Notes: generated from the sequence alone by a model not told the origin. 35,251 nt of DNA from Nitrososphaerota archaeon (GCA_015522695.1 WALT01000020.1:1-35251), one strand, 5' to 3'; numbered from the stretch's first letter, positions 1-7,119 are shown. Made by a program: numbers and translations.

Positions 1-1
1 G

Positions 2-148
2 GTCTCGAAGGGATATGGGTTGAGGAGGAAGGTCAACTACCGATTCCTGATAGATAGGGGGATATTGGGGAGGATACCCAGGTCGAGGAGGTATTACCTG
101 ACCGAGAAGGCTGCGGAGGAATATCCAGAGCTATTCGAGGGTACCTGA
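2..148 (+). CDS. C-terminal part of an unknown protein (partial, cut by window start)
   Basis: An open frame runs from the window edge to a TGA at 146-148 and encodes the last 48 residues of a protein. The tail is basic (RRK, RSRRYY) and ends in LTEKAAEEYPELFEG, a pattern reminiscent of the last helix of winged-helix domains. The codons (AGG, ATA, GAG) match the rest of the window, which supports real coding. A T-tract follows about 20 bases after the stop. The family cannot be named from this fragment; winged-helix membership is only an impression. Confidence 0.5.
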   Translation, partial: VSKGYGLRRKVNYRFLIDRGILGRIPRSRRYYLTEKAAEEYPELFEGT

Positions 149-167
149 CCCGACTTAACCTAAATCA

Positions 168-178
168 TCTTTTTTTAT
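168..178 (+). terminator. T-tract terminator after the first gene
   Basis: A run of seven T inside TCTTTTTTTATT lies about 20 bases after the stop at 148. Archaeal RNA polymerase terminates at such U-rich tracts without needing a hairpin. The rest of 149-385 holds no convincing gene. Confidence 0.45.
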
Positions 179-385
179 TGATCGAGGGCGATGTGTGACT
201 TCTCAAGATCCTGAATGGGGTATTCGTAGCTAAATCGTTTGCCGCGTTCGTCGGATTGGAATCAAAACTGGGATATATCCTCGATGTCGTCTCTTGTCGA
301 TGCTCTCCCGCCAAAATTTGAGGGAATATACGCCATAATAATCAGTTTCATATAGTTCAAATATCGATCACTACTTCTTTCTATC

Positions 386-1174
386 CTATGACTTAGCGAA
401 CCTGACGACCCTCTGCGGGAACGGTATCTCCACGCCCGCTTCATCTAGTGCCTCTTTTACCAGCCTTGATAGGTTGGAATAGAGCATGAACCACGTGGTA
501 CCCGAGGTCCAGGCCCTGATCTCAAGTGTCACACCATCGCTCGCGAATTCCTTTGCAAAACCCGTGGGCTCCGGCTCCTCCAATATATACCACTGTTCCC
601 TGAGCTTCGACCTTATCGCATTCACGGCCTTACCTATATCATCACTGTAGGATATCTGGACATCGACGCTCACAAGCCGTACTTTCGAGGCGGAGTAATT
701 TCTAAAACTACTGTTGAAGAGCTCCGAGCTCGGTATACGTACCTTCACCCCATCCCAGGTGACTATCGTCGTCGATAATATCCCTATCTCCACCACAGCC
801 CCAATGATGTCGCCCACATGGATGAAATCCCCCAATTTAAACGGCTTTTCGAGGAGCAGGAGGATCCCAGATATTATGTTGGATACGGATGTCTGTGCGG
901 CAAATCCTATCACGATGCCGACTATCCCCCCGGCCACGAGGACGCCGGTGATATTGACCCCGGCTGAAGCCAGCGCTATTATGATGGCGAGGGTGATTAT
1001 TGTGTAGCGGGTCACCTTGACCAGGTTCTCTACGGCCGGTACCGAGAGCCTCTTTATGAGGGTCCTCCTGATGGCCTTTTCGAGGGCCTCACTGATCAAT
1101 AACGCCACAAGGATCGCTATGATGAATGAGAGGATAGGGATCCAGTAAACCTGTAACCACTCAATAATATACAT
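386..1174 (-). CDS. mscS: MscS-family small-conductance mechanosensitive channel
   Basis: A 262-residue membrane protein of the MscS family, which opens under membrane tension to release solutes during hypo-osmotic shock. Residues 10-30 and about 55-110 are strongly hydrophobic (two or three transmembrane helices). They are followed by the pore-lining and beta-domain signature GFAAQTSVSNIISGILLLLE, then KPFKLGDFI and VEIGILST. The soluble C-terminal vestibule domain follows (SYSDDIGKAV). The length is that of a minimal MscS (E. coli MscS is 286). The start is an ATG preceded by GAGGTGAT. The gene lies 11 nt after the DUF432-like gene, so the two probably share one transcript. Family assignment is firm; gating properties cannot be read from sequence. 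Confidence 0.93.
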   Translation of the reverse strand: MYIIEWLQVYWIPILSFIIAILVALLISEALEKAIRRTLIKRLSVPAVENLVKVTRYTIITLAIIIALASAGVNITGVLVAGGIVGIVIGFAAQTSVSNIISGILLLLEKPFKLGDFIHVGDIIGAVVEIGILSTTIVTWDGVKVRIPSSELFNSSFRNYSASKVRLVSVDVQISYSDDIGKAVNAIRSKLREQWYILEEPEPTGFAKEFASDGVTLEIRAWTSGTTWFMLYSNLSRLVKEALDEAGVEIPFPQRVVRFAKS

Positions 1175-1185
1175 GGAGGATCACC

Positions 1186-1911
1186 TCAAAGCCCGAACTC
1201 CATCAGGAACCTGCCGACCTTCTCGAGGGTCCCCGCGAACGGTTGGGGGCATTTCCTCAATCCGCTTAAGGGGGCTTCATTTTTTAAAGTAACCCTGCCG
1301 ACACCTCTATTCTCTATCAGGAGGTGGGCTGCTTCGACGTAGGCTCCGCCATCCCCATCCACATATATGTCGGCATTTAGGAGTGGATAAACGATGTTCC
1401 TCACCTCGACGAACTCCCCCGATGTGTTCTCCATCGAAACCATCGTCACGGCCTCCCATAACTTCGGCTGCGGTACTCCCGAAGAAGCCTCGGTCCTATG
1501 AAATCTACAGACGGTGCCGCTAGCTGGCGTGCCGTAAAGTGCGTATTTAAATGGAGCGGGCCCGAAGAAGTCGATCAACTTGTGGGACTTCCCCTCGGTG
1601 GCGTAGATGCCTGCGCCGATTGGAGCCCTAACATAGACCTTGAGGTTGGAGCGTGGGGCAACGATCAAGGGCTCTATGAGCCTGATCATGAGATGGGTTG
1701 AGACCTCGACTTGGATTGGATGAATGGGATACACGATGAACTCGACATCCCCGGAATCCTCGATGAACTTCTCGACATCCCCCTCCGGGAAGCCCCCCTT
1801 CCTCCGATATATCGTGAAGGCTCCCGACCCATCGAGCGATAGCTGGATCCCTTGTTCACCGAGCTTATCGGTTATCCTCCGTACCTCCTTTCCATAGATC
1901 AATCGACACAC
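1186..1911 (-). CDS. DUF432-like archaeal protein, upstream partner of MscS
   Basis: A 241-residue soluble protein with alternating beta-strand patterns and no membrane segment. It resembles the archaeal DUF432 family, which from general knowledge often sits next to mscS genes; I recognise it by context and by the motif region VYPIHPIQVEVSTHLMIRL, not by a search. The start is a GTG with AAGGAAGG just upstream; an internal start cannot be excluded. A TATA-like TTATTTTA lies about 45 nt upstream. Its stop is 11 nt before the mscS ATG, so co-transcription is likely. A role connected with membrane tension or channel control is inference. Confidence 0.6.
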   Translation of the reverse strand: MCRLIYGKEVRRITDKLGEQGIQLSLDGSGAFTIYRRKGGFPEGDVEKFIEDSGDVEFIVYPIHPIQVEVSTHLMIRLIEPLIVAPRSNLKVYVRAPIGAGIYATEGKSHKLIDFFGPAPFKYALYGTPASGTVCRFHRTEASSGVPQPKLWEAVTMVSMENTSGEFVEVRNIVYPLLNADIYVDGDGGAYVEAAHLLIENRGVGRVTLKNEAPLSGLRKCPQPFAGTLEKVGRFLMEFGL

Positions 1912-1954
1912 CCTTCCTTAACCGGCTCTATTGTTCAGTTCTCTGAAGTGCCCC

Positions 1955-1962
1955 TAAAATAA
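1955..1962 (-). promoter_or_regulatory. TATA-like element for the DUF432-mscS operon
   Basis: TTATTTTA on the minus strand, about 45 nt before the GTG start at 1911, would give a leader of roughly 20 nt that contains the AAGGAAGG ribosome binding site. Confidence 0.4.
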
Positions 1963-2126
1963 CTTTCCGAGGTTCGGCGTAGGTGGTCATCCATGGCGTT
2001 TCCTTGGGATCGCGATGATCAGAACAGGCTTCCGTATATGCTTCCCATAGAGGACCTGAGTGTCTCCATCCTACTATCATCATCCCTGGCTACCTCTTTT
2101 CAGAGGACAGAATGATTCCGACGAGT

Positions 2127-3200
2127 TCATCCTCCTTCATATTTGAGCGCATTTTCTCTGATCGCTTCAATGGTCTCATCTGTGAAGTAGGGACCGAAAT
2201 AAAAGTCAATGGCCTTGACAAATTTATATTTATTTAACATTTTATAGGATTTATTTACGAAATCTGGGGTGACGATATTATCATGTTTCCAAGGAGAACT
2301 CGGTGCATATTCGATGAAGAAAAACGGCTTTCCCGGTTGTCCAACCATATCATAGAATTCCTCGGTCAACTTCCATGATAAATCGAGGTCCTCCATGTCA
2401 CGATAGTGGCTCGCCCCTATAACGTCCAAAAGACGGATGCCCGGTAGATATGGCTCGATGAACCTTTCCGGCTTCCAGTATTGAGACCATCTACTTCCGG
2501 GTCTCGGCCTCTGTAGGATGTTCGCCTGACAACCCAGATAGATATTCTTCAATCCAAGATCATCCCTGGCTTTAACCCACATCGCTATTTGTCTGTTATA
2601 ATCTTCCGGCTCGATTTTATTCGTCCTTCCCCCTTCCCTCCCATATCCCCAACCCTTTATTTCGGGTGGAAAGTTGAACTCACCGTTGATGATGAACACG
2701 ATTTCCTTTCCCCTTGTCTGTTTTGATAGCCAAAGCAAGAAATTCTTGGCTCCCTTTTCGCTGACCGTCTCAAAATTTCCGATCTGAATTTTTAAAATTG
2801 GGGTATACCCTCTGTCATAGAGATCTCTCAAGATCATGACCAACCTTTTGTCGTCAACATACCAACTATGAGGACATTCCTTCCTCGGTATTAGATCGCC
2901 ATTATCGCCGATATCGGCACATTTATCGATATATGCGTATGTCAGAAATCCGTCCGGATCGTGCTTTTTCCACCTTTCATAGACGTCTTGGAGCTCGGGC
3001 AGGTTTTTCCCTGCAAATAACGAAGAATCCATGATCCATCTCGCAGCGGTCCCCGTATGAAAGGAGTCTATTGTTCTAATCCCAATTCCACCGGTTTCTG
3101 GAGCTGGTCCTTTGAGATATCCAGTGCCAGAAATGGCGATCCCGATGATGACGGCGATCAAAATTCCAAATGTGATTGTGATAAAGATCTTCTTATTCAT
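2127..3200 (-). CDS. Membrane-anchored glycoside hydrolase-like protein (GH26/clan A type TIM barrel)
   Basis: A 357-residue protein with a hydrophobic anchor at residues 5-25 (IFITITFGILIAVIIGIAIS) and the rest predicted outside the cell. The body has features of a clan-A beta/alpha barrel: FIINGEFNF around Glu174 could carry the acid/base, and PFFFIEYAPSS around Glu297 could carry the nucleophile, each after a hydrophobic strand. WKLTEEFYDMVGQPGKPFFF resembles beta-mannanase (GH26) architecture. The enzyme would cut a polysaccharide such as mannan, but the substrate is not known. The gene is visibly more AT-rich than its neighbours and uses many AAA, AAT and TTT codons, which hints at acquisition by transfer. 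It stands alone, with no sugar transporter nearby. A non-catalytic barrel is possible. Confidence 0.55.
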   Translation of the reverse strand: MNKKIFITITFGILIAVIIGIAISGTGYLKGPAPETGGIGIRTIDSFHTGTAARWIMDSSLFAGKNLPELQDVYERWKKHDPDGFLTYAYIDKCADIGDNGDLIPRKECPHSWYVDDKRLVMILRDLYDRGYTPILKIQIGNFETVSEKGAKNFLLWLSKQTRGKEIVFIINGEFNFPPEIKGWGYGREGGRTNKIEPEDYNRQIAMWVKARDDLGLKNIYLGCQANILQRPRPGSRWSQYWKPERFIEPYLPGIRLLDVIGASHYRDMEDLDLSWKLTEEFYDMVGQPGKPFFFIEYAPSSPWKHDNIVTPDFVNKSYKMLNKYKFVKAIDFYFGPYFTDETIEAIRENALKYEGG

Positions 3201-3318
3201 CTTTCCATATTATAACTATTTTTCTTGAATAACATCCTTTAAGATAATTCCAGGCCAGAAAAACGGGCATGTCCATTCGGTCCATGAAGTTCTTCCGAAA
3301 ATTCAGTAGATAACCCGC

Positions 3319-3328
3319 TTTATAAATA
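3319..3328 (+). promoter_or_regulatory. TATA box
   Basis: TTTATAAATA is a near-ideal archaeal TATA box. The predicted transcript starts about 3347-3355, next to an ATG at 3354. It is one of the strongest promoter-like sequences in this gene-poor stretch. Confidence 0.45.
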
Positions 3329-3353
3329 TTGAATATCGAAGGTAAATATAAAG

Positions 3354-3419
3354 ATGATCTCACACGATATGGATATAGCTCAGGGGTGGGAAACGCTGGA
3401 TTGGGATCGGACGGTGTGA
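3354..3419 (+). CDS. Possible leaderless 21-residue microprotein
   Basis: The ATG lies about 30 nt after the TATA box at 3319-3328, the spacing of leaderless archaeal genes. The frame encodes MISHDMDIAQGWETLDWDRTV and stops at TGA 3417-3419, followed by the T-rich TTATTTTG. The peptide is acidic with three Trp/Asp-rich turns. Coding is unproven; the transcript could equally be a non-coding RNA. I know no related family. Confidence 0.2.
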   Translation: MISHDMDIAQGWETLDWDRTV

Positions 3420-3433
3420 AATTATTTTGAGGA

Positions 3434-3456
3434 TTCCCCTTCCCCTTCCCCTTCCC
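3434..3456 (-). repeat. Tandem TTCCCC repeat; G-quadruplex motif on the minus strand
   Basis: The plus strand reads CCCC-TT three times and then CCC, preceded by TT. The minus strand therefore has four G-tracts (GGG, GGGG, GGGG, GGGG) with two-base AA loops, a textbook intramolecular G-quadruplex pattern; the plus strand would form an i-motif. No gene covers it. Confidence 0.75.
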
Positions 3457-3537
3457 ATTCCTGTTTTCAACGGCGAATCGATCTTGGCTTGGTGGGGGAA
3501 TACTCCCCTTTCTTGAGACCGAGTAAATATCCTAAGG

Positions 3538-3690
3538 TTAATGGTTCTGGTCTACGTCGACGTAGACATCGGCCTTCACCAGGCCTCCCCCTGGGATCGG
3601 CAAGGTATCTCCACACCTGCACAGCATCATCCAGAAATGTCTGTGCTTTGACGGTGAAGAAGGGAAGCTCACCCATTCAGGTCCATCCAT
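3538..3690 (-). CDS. Possible 50-residue protein with a CxC motif (doubtful)
   Basis: A minus-strand ATG frame encodes 50 residues, including WMMLCRCGDTLPIPGGG and a strand-like end LVKADVYVDVDQNH before TAA at 3538-3540. The CxCG motif resembles half of a metal-binding knuckle. No good TATA box or ribosome binding site is visible, and upstream in-frame codons stay open without a start, so it could also be the end of a decayed gene. The 18-bp palindrome falls inside the codons for VYVDVD. Confidence 0.25.
   Translation of the reverse strand: MDGPEWVSFPSSPSKHRHFWMMLCRCGDTLPIPGGGLVKADVYVDVDQNH
3550..3567. repeat. 18-bp perfect palindrome
   Basis: GTCTACGTCGACGTAGAC is self-complementary over all 18 bases, with no spacer. 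It could be a dimeric protein binding site; it lies within a doubtful small ORF. Confidence 0.6.
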
Positions 3691-3789
3691 CTCGAAACTG
3701 CTGGAAAGGGCGTTGCAAATCCAAAGGTTAACGTCGGCGTTTCACCGATGGATTGAGCAGGTTCAGCATCATGGACCCGAGAAGATCAC

Positions 3790-3918
3790 CTACACATCTA
3801 TAGTGAGTACGACCAACGCTACCTTTTTGATCTTCGATCGGTGGCCCGTCTTTATCTCCAATTCCCTTCCATCGTCGATGATCACCCGGGTAGATATGAA
3901 ACCCCAATCGATGGACAT
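3790..3918 (-). CDS. Possible 42-residue protein (doubtful)
   Basis: The minus-strand frame from an ATG at 3918 encodes MSIDWGFISTRVIIDDGREL, a basic middle (KTGHRSKIKK) and a hydrophobic end VALVVLTIDV, ending at TAG 3790. The strand-turn-strand pattern and native-like codons (ATA, AGG, AAG) argue weakly for coding. Promoter support is poor and no family is recognised. Confidence 0.22.
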   Translation of the reverse strand: MSIDWGFISTRVIIDDGRELEIKTGHRSKIKKVALVVLTIDV

Positions 3919-3960
3919 CCTATAATCAGATGGAATAAGTAAGCGATATTGAAATTGATC

Positions 3961-3982
3961 GATGGAGATGGAGATGGAGATG
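3961..3982. repeat. GATGGA tandem repeat (about 3.5 units)
   Basis: Three complete GATGGA units are followed by a partial fourth (GATG). It is purine-rich on the plus strand, outside any credible gene, and close to other CGATGGA copies. Confidence 0.6.
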
Positions 3983-4174
3983 ACTATTCGATCTACCATA
4001 TGAAAATATCACCGGAAATTGGCAGGGAAGATCATAATCGCGCGGTGTCCTCAACCATAAAGGAATCTCCACCGATGAAAACTGTAGAGCATGTCCACAA
4101 GTATTAACGGAAAGCTGGTGTTTTTCCTCCTCCTCATGCATAGGAAGTTCAATCGAACGATCGGAAATGTTCGG

Positions 4175-4188
4175 CTCCATCGATGGAG
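4175..4188. repeat. 14-bp palindrome downstream of tRNA-Asp
   Basis: CTCCATCGATGGAG is a perfect palindrome seven bases beyond the CCA end of tRNA-Asp (minus strand). It could fold in the primary transcript or bind a protein; no U-tract follows. Confidence 0.45.
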
Positions 4189-4195
4189 AGGTTCA

Positions 4196-4291
4196 TGGCG
4201 CCGCGGCCGGGATTTGAACCCGGGTTACCGGCTTTCTGCCCGTACCGCGGCCGACAGGCCGGCATACTAAGCCAGACTATACTACCGCGGC
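4196..4291 (-). tRNA. tRNA-Asp (GTC) with an 18-nt intron and encoded CCA
   Basis: The acceptor stem is GCCGCGG/CCGCGGC, with discriminator G and CCA encoded in the DNA. The T arm is CCGGG, TTCAAAT, CCCGG. The anticodon stem is CCGGC/GCCGG with CTGTCG at the start of the loop, so the anticodon is GTC. Between positions 37 and 38 lies an 18-nt intron in a textbook bulge-helix-bulge: a CTGT/GCAG central helix with three-base bulges CGG and AAA, and a small CCG/CGG hairpin inside. Cutting after the second bulge base on each side gives the intron ends. The mature body is 75 nt plus CCA. The intron needs the EndA and RtcB functions whose genes lie 11-13 kb away. Confidence 0.95.
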
Positions 4292-4316
4292 TCGCGGTCA
4301 AAGGATGAAGGAGTTG

Positions 4317-4324
4317 GTTTAAAC
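4317..4324 (-). promoter_or_regulatory. TATA box for tRNA-Asp
   Basis: GTTTAAAC lies 26-33 nt before the tRNA-Asp 5' end, in the 46-nt gap after tRNA-Lys, so tRNA-Asp can be transcribed independently. Confidence 0.55.
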
Positions 4325-4337
4325 TTTACGGTCAAGT

Positions 4338-4415
<78 letters not shown>

Positions 4416-4437
4416 CCATCGGGCGTGTACCATGGAT

Positions 4438-4448
4438 GCTTAAATTCG
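4438..4448 (-). promoter_or_regulatory. TATA box for tRNA-Lys
   Basis: CGAATTTAAGC on the minus strand lies 23-33 nt before the tRNA-Lys 5' end, the usual archaeal spacing. Confidence 0.5.
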
Positions 4449-4615
4449 TTATCTGTTATCTGGAGTCGAAGTCGAACAAGTATCCATGAAAATTAAACAA
4501 TGATGATCACATTACGAGAAATTCTATGGCCGCTCCTCATCTTCTGGTTTCGATCGAGGACACCTAATCCTGGCCCATCTCCAGCCCGGAGTCCAGCGAT
4601 TTTCCACACCGTGAG

Positions 4616-4625
4616 AGTTAAAATC
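4616..4625 (+). promoter_or_regulatory. TATA box of the 48-residue small protein
   Basis: AGTTAAAATC is 23-32 nt upstream of the ATG at 4648, which predicts a leaderless transcript. The rest of 4449-4615 shows no gene I can support. Confidence 0.5.
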
Positions 4626-4647
4626 AGGACCGTCCTCATGTGTTTCG

Positions 4648-4794
4648 ATGGCCAAATACGACGGCATAAAGGGTCAGGAGCTGCTCGAGGTCGATGAAGG
4701 GGAAAACGAGCTGACGTTGATATTCAGGGATAACAGGTACCTCTTCGTTAAGGTGGAGGACTGTAAGCTGGTCACCGAGAGCGTCCCCGAATAA
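4648..4794 (+). CDS. Conserved-looking 48-residue small protein, leaderless
   Basis: The frame from ATG 4648 to TAA 4792-4794 encodes an acidic protein beginning MAKYDGIKGQELLEVDEGEN and continuing ELTLIFRDNRYLFVKVEDCK. The pattern is a compact all-beta domain of two or three strands with a single Cys. Codons are native (GAG, AGG, ATA, CTC) and the TATA box sits exactly at leaderless distance, so I regard it as a real gene. Its last 23 nt overlap the antisense 3' end of hisS, so the two genes converge and overlap. I do not recognise the family; there are no catalytic motifs. Confidence 0.65.
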   Translation: MAKYDGIKGQELLEVDEGENELTLIFRDNRYLFVKVEDCKLVTESVPE

Positions 4795-6067
4795 GCTCGT
4801 CCATAGTCCCCGAAAGTTCCTCCAACCTCACCTCCATCTCTTCTTTCTCCTCCGTCATCCTTATCTTCACGGTACCCTTGGACATCTCGTCCTTCCCAGC
4901 TATGACGAGCAACTCATGGGTCTTCACGTTCTCCAGGAATAACCTTCGTATCGATGGTGTGCGATCGTATATCGGCATGTCAACCGATATCCCTTTAGAA
5001 GTTAGGATGCGCGCAACTCTGAACGCATATCTCACGCTTTCGGGGGAGTATACGATCGCCACCATATGTCTCTCGACCTTTCTCCTCCCCCGTTTCCTCA
5101 AGGCCTCGATGAGTCTATCCACACCTCCAGCTGCGCCCGTCGCCCCCGAGTTCGGCCTGCCGAACATCGCCGGCAACATATCATATCTCCCCCCTCCAAC
5201 CACGGATCCCAGCTCCTCCGAGAGCGGGTCCCTGACCTCGAACACGAACGACGTATAATAATCCAGCCCTCTTGCTAGGGTCGGGTCTATCCTGAACGGT
5301 ATCCCTACATCGTGCATGAGCTCGGCCACAGCTTCCAGATGGTCGGTCAGGCCGCGATCGCCCTCGATCACATCGATATCACCGCGAAGCCCCTGAGCCC
5401 TTTCGATCACCCTTTCGAGCAACTCCGGCCTATATCCCTTCCTCCCATATTCATCGAGCAACTCGTCCATCCCCTTCTTATCGACCTTGTCCAAGCTGCG
5501 CAGGGTCTCGATGATCATATCCTCCTTCGCTTCGATCCCCTCCCTTTCAGCCTCCTCTTTTATCATATTCTCCGTTAATCTCCTATCATTTATTATAAAA
5601 TAAACCTCTTTTAAACCTATTCTCTCCAATAACTCATGGGTAAAGGAGACAACCTCGGCATCGGCCAGCGGCGTCCTCGGTCCGAATATCTCCACATCCC
5701 ACTGGTAAAACCAGCGATAGCGCCCCCTCTGTGGCTCCTCATATCTCCACACCCCGCCAAATGCGGCCAGCTTCATGTTCTTTGGAAAGCTCCTGTCGGA
5801 ACAGTAGTATCTGGTCAGTCCCACCGTCAGATCGAACCTCAGCCCCACCTCCCTTCCACCTTTGTCCTTGAAGAAGAAGATCTCATCTCTGATGTCCGGC
5901 CCGCTTTTAGCCTCTAACACATGCATCAGTTCTATCGCGGACGGCTCCATGAACCTATAACCGTACACGTCGACCAGCTCGACGAACTCATCCCTTATCT
6001 CCTCCAATATCCCATAGATGTCCGGTATGTAATCCCTGGATCCCCTCGGCAGCTTGATATTATCCAT
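4772..6067 (-). CDS. hisS: Histidyl-tRNA synthetase
   Basis: A 431-residue class II aminoacyl-tRNA synthetase that charges tRNA-His. It opens with LPRGSRDYIPD. Motif 2 is in FGGVWRYEEPQRGRYRWFYQ, the histidine-binding signature is TLARGLDYYTSFVFEV, and SVVGGGRYDML precedes the motif 3 region GATGAAGGVDRLIEAL. A C-terminal anticodon-binding domain follows (VAIVYSPESVRYAFRVARIL). The length is normal. The start is an ATG 6 nt after the rfcS stop, so the two genes form an operon. The last 23 nt overlap the convergent 48-residue gene. Confidence 0.97.
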   Translation of the reverse strand: MDNIKLPRGSRDYIPDIYGILEEIRDEFVELVDVYGYRFMEPSAIELMHVLEAKSGPDIRDEIFFFKDKGGREVGLRFDLTVGLTRYYCSDRSFPKNMKLAAFGGVWRYEEPQRGRYRWFYQWDVEIFGPRTPLADAEVVSFTHELLERIGLKEVYFIINDRRLTENMIKEEAEREGIEAKEDMIIETLRSLDKVDKKGMDELLDEYGRKGYRPELLERVIERAQGLRGDIDVIEGDRGLTDHLEAVAELMHDVGIPFRIDPTLARGLDYYTSFVFEVRDPLSEELGSVVGGGRYDMLPAMFGRPNSGATGAAGGVDRLIEALRKRGRRKVERHMVAIVYSPESVRYAFRVARILTSKGISVDMPIYDRTPSIRRLFLENVKTHELLVIAGKDEMSKGTVKIRMTEEKEEMEVRLEELSGTMDELIRGRSR

Positions 6068-6073
6068 AGGCCC

Positions 6074-7018
6074 TTATTTTCTGGAAAGAGCACCCAGCTC
6101 TGCTAATAAAGCTGCCAACTGGATCTCAGGGTTCGAGCCTCGAGATAGCCTGTAATCGTATTCAGCTAACAGCCGTGCCGCCTCCACGTGGTCCAAGTTC
6201 TTATACGCCATCACGTCCTCGAAGATGAACTTCATGATGTCCTTCTCCGACAATCCATATACCCTTATGAGCTCCAAAAGTGTGCCTCGAGCTTTATTGA
6301 ACTCCTCCTTCAGCGCAGCATGCACCATATCCTTCACGAGGCTGCGCTTTCCGACGCCGAAGACGTTCCTCACGTTCTCCACCGTGACCTTGCCGAGCAC
6401 GGCAGTCGCCTGGAGCTGATTTATCGCCCTCCTCATATCACCGGAGCTCAACTCGTAGATGAGGTATAACGCCTCCTCCTCGTATTCACAGCCCTCCTCA
6501 TCACATATCCTCTTCATGAACCCAGCCACGTCCTTCTCGCCCAATCTGACGAACCTGAAGACCGCACACCTGCTCTGTATCGGTTCTATTATATTGGATG
6601 AGAAGTTCGCCGTGAGGATGAACCTAGCTATCCTGGACGACTCCTCCATTATCCTCCTCAGGGCTGTCTGCGCATCGCCGGTCATCTCATCGGCCTCGTC
6701 GAGTATCACTATCTTGAACGGTATGCCTGACCTCATATCCACGTATCGTGTGAATGCTTTGATGCGTTCCCTGACGATGTCGATCCCCCTCTCATCGGAT
6801 GCGTTCAACTCGAGGGTGTAATCGCGCCAGTAGTCCCCGAGGAGGGTCCTGGCTATTATGAGGGCGACGGTGGTTTTACCTGTTCCCGGTGGGCCAGCGA
6901 ATAACAGATGCGGCATTTCATCCGGATGCTCCAACATCATCCTCAACCTCTCCCTGACCTCTTCCTGGTCCACCAGCTCATCCAACGCCATCGGCCTGTA
7001 CTTCTCAGCCCACATCAT
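6074..7018 (-). CDS. rfcS: Replication factor C small subunit (clamp loader ATPase)
   Basis: AAA+ ATPase that, with RfcL, loads the PCNA sliding clamp. The sequence has EKYRP near the N-terminus, Walker A GPPGTGKTT, Walker B ILDEADEMT, the SRC motif IQSRCAVFRF, and a C-terminal collar domain. I prefer the ATG at 7018 (314 residues), where the family usually begins, over an in-frame GTG at 7051 (325 residues): the TATA box at 7065-7073 would place the transcript start near 7042, downstream of that GTG. No intein interrupts the ATPase. It is the first gene of the rfcS-hisS pair and shares a promoter region with the divergent GINS-MCM-Hel308 operon. Confidence 0.95.
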   Translation of the reverse strand: MMWAEKYRPMALDELVDQEEVRERLRMMLEHPDEMPHLLFAGPPGTGKTTVALIIARTLLGDYWRDYTLELNASDERGIDIVRERIKAFTRYVDMRSGIPFKIVILDEADEMTGDAQTALRRIMEESSRIARFILTANFSSNIIEPIQSRCAVFRFVRLGEKDVAGFMKRICDEEGCEYEEEALYLIYELSSGDMRRAINQLQATAVLGKVTVENVRNVFGVGKRSLVKDMVHAALKEEFNKARGTLLELIRVYGLSEKDIMKFIFEDVMAYKNLDHVEAARLLAEYDYRLSRGSNPEIQLAALLAELGALSRK

Positions 7019-7064
7019 CGTCGTCTCAACCCTCGACAATCCTTTATTCACCTGACTGCCAATG

Positions 7065-7073
7065 CTTTTTAAC
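7065..7073. promoter_or_regulatory. Shared divergent promoter between rfcS and gins
   Basis: CTTTTTAAC reads as a TATA-like element on both strands (GTTAAAAAG on the minus strand). It is about 47-55 nt from both the rfcS ATG (7018) and the gins ATG (7120), so one AT-rich core could serve both replication operons. Confidence 0.45.
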
Positions 7074-7119
7074 TTAACCTTATTAGGAATATCGCCGTGC
7101 TATTTCTGGTGTGCGATAG

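Larger units (their letters stand above)
3200..4195. other. Gene-poor kilobase between the glycosidase-like gene and the tRNAs
   Basis: No long conserved gene is visible here on either strand. The stretch holds a TATA box with a 21-codon ORF (3319-3419), a C-rich repeat (3434-3456), an 18-bp palindrome (3550-3567), two doubtful small minus-strand ORFs (3538-3690 and 3790-3918), a GATGGA tandem repeat (3961-3982) and a 14-bp palindrome (4175-4188). The motif CGATGGA recurs several times between 3740 and 4190. The composition looks like decayed or regulatory DNA. No known RNA family was recognised. Confidence 0.5.

Noticed and set aside
1993-2115. 40-codon plus-strand ORF starting MAFPWDRDD
   Set aside because: Spacing from a TATA-like CTAAAATAA is plausible, but the sequence looks low in coding character and no homologue is known to me.
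3372-3432. tRNA-like stretch (TAGCTCAGGGGTGGG)
   Set aside because: It resembles a tRNA D-arm, but the matching GAGC strand, anticodon stem and T-arm are absent.
7019-7051. GTG start of rfcS with 11 extra residues
   Set aside because: It would lie upstream of the transcript start predicted from the shared TATA element.
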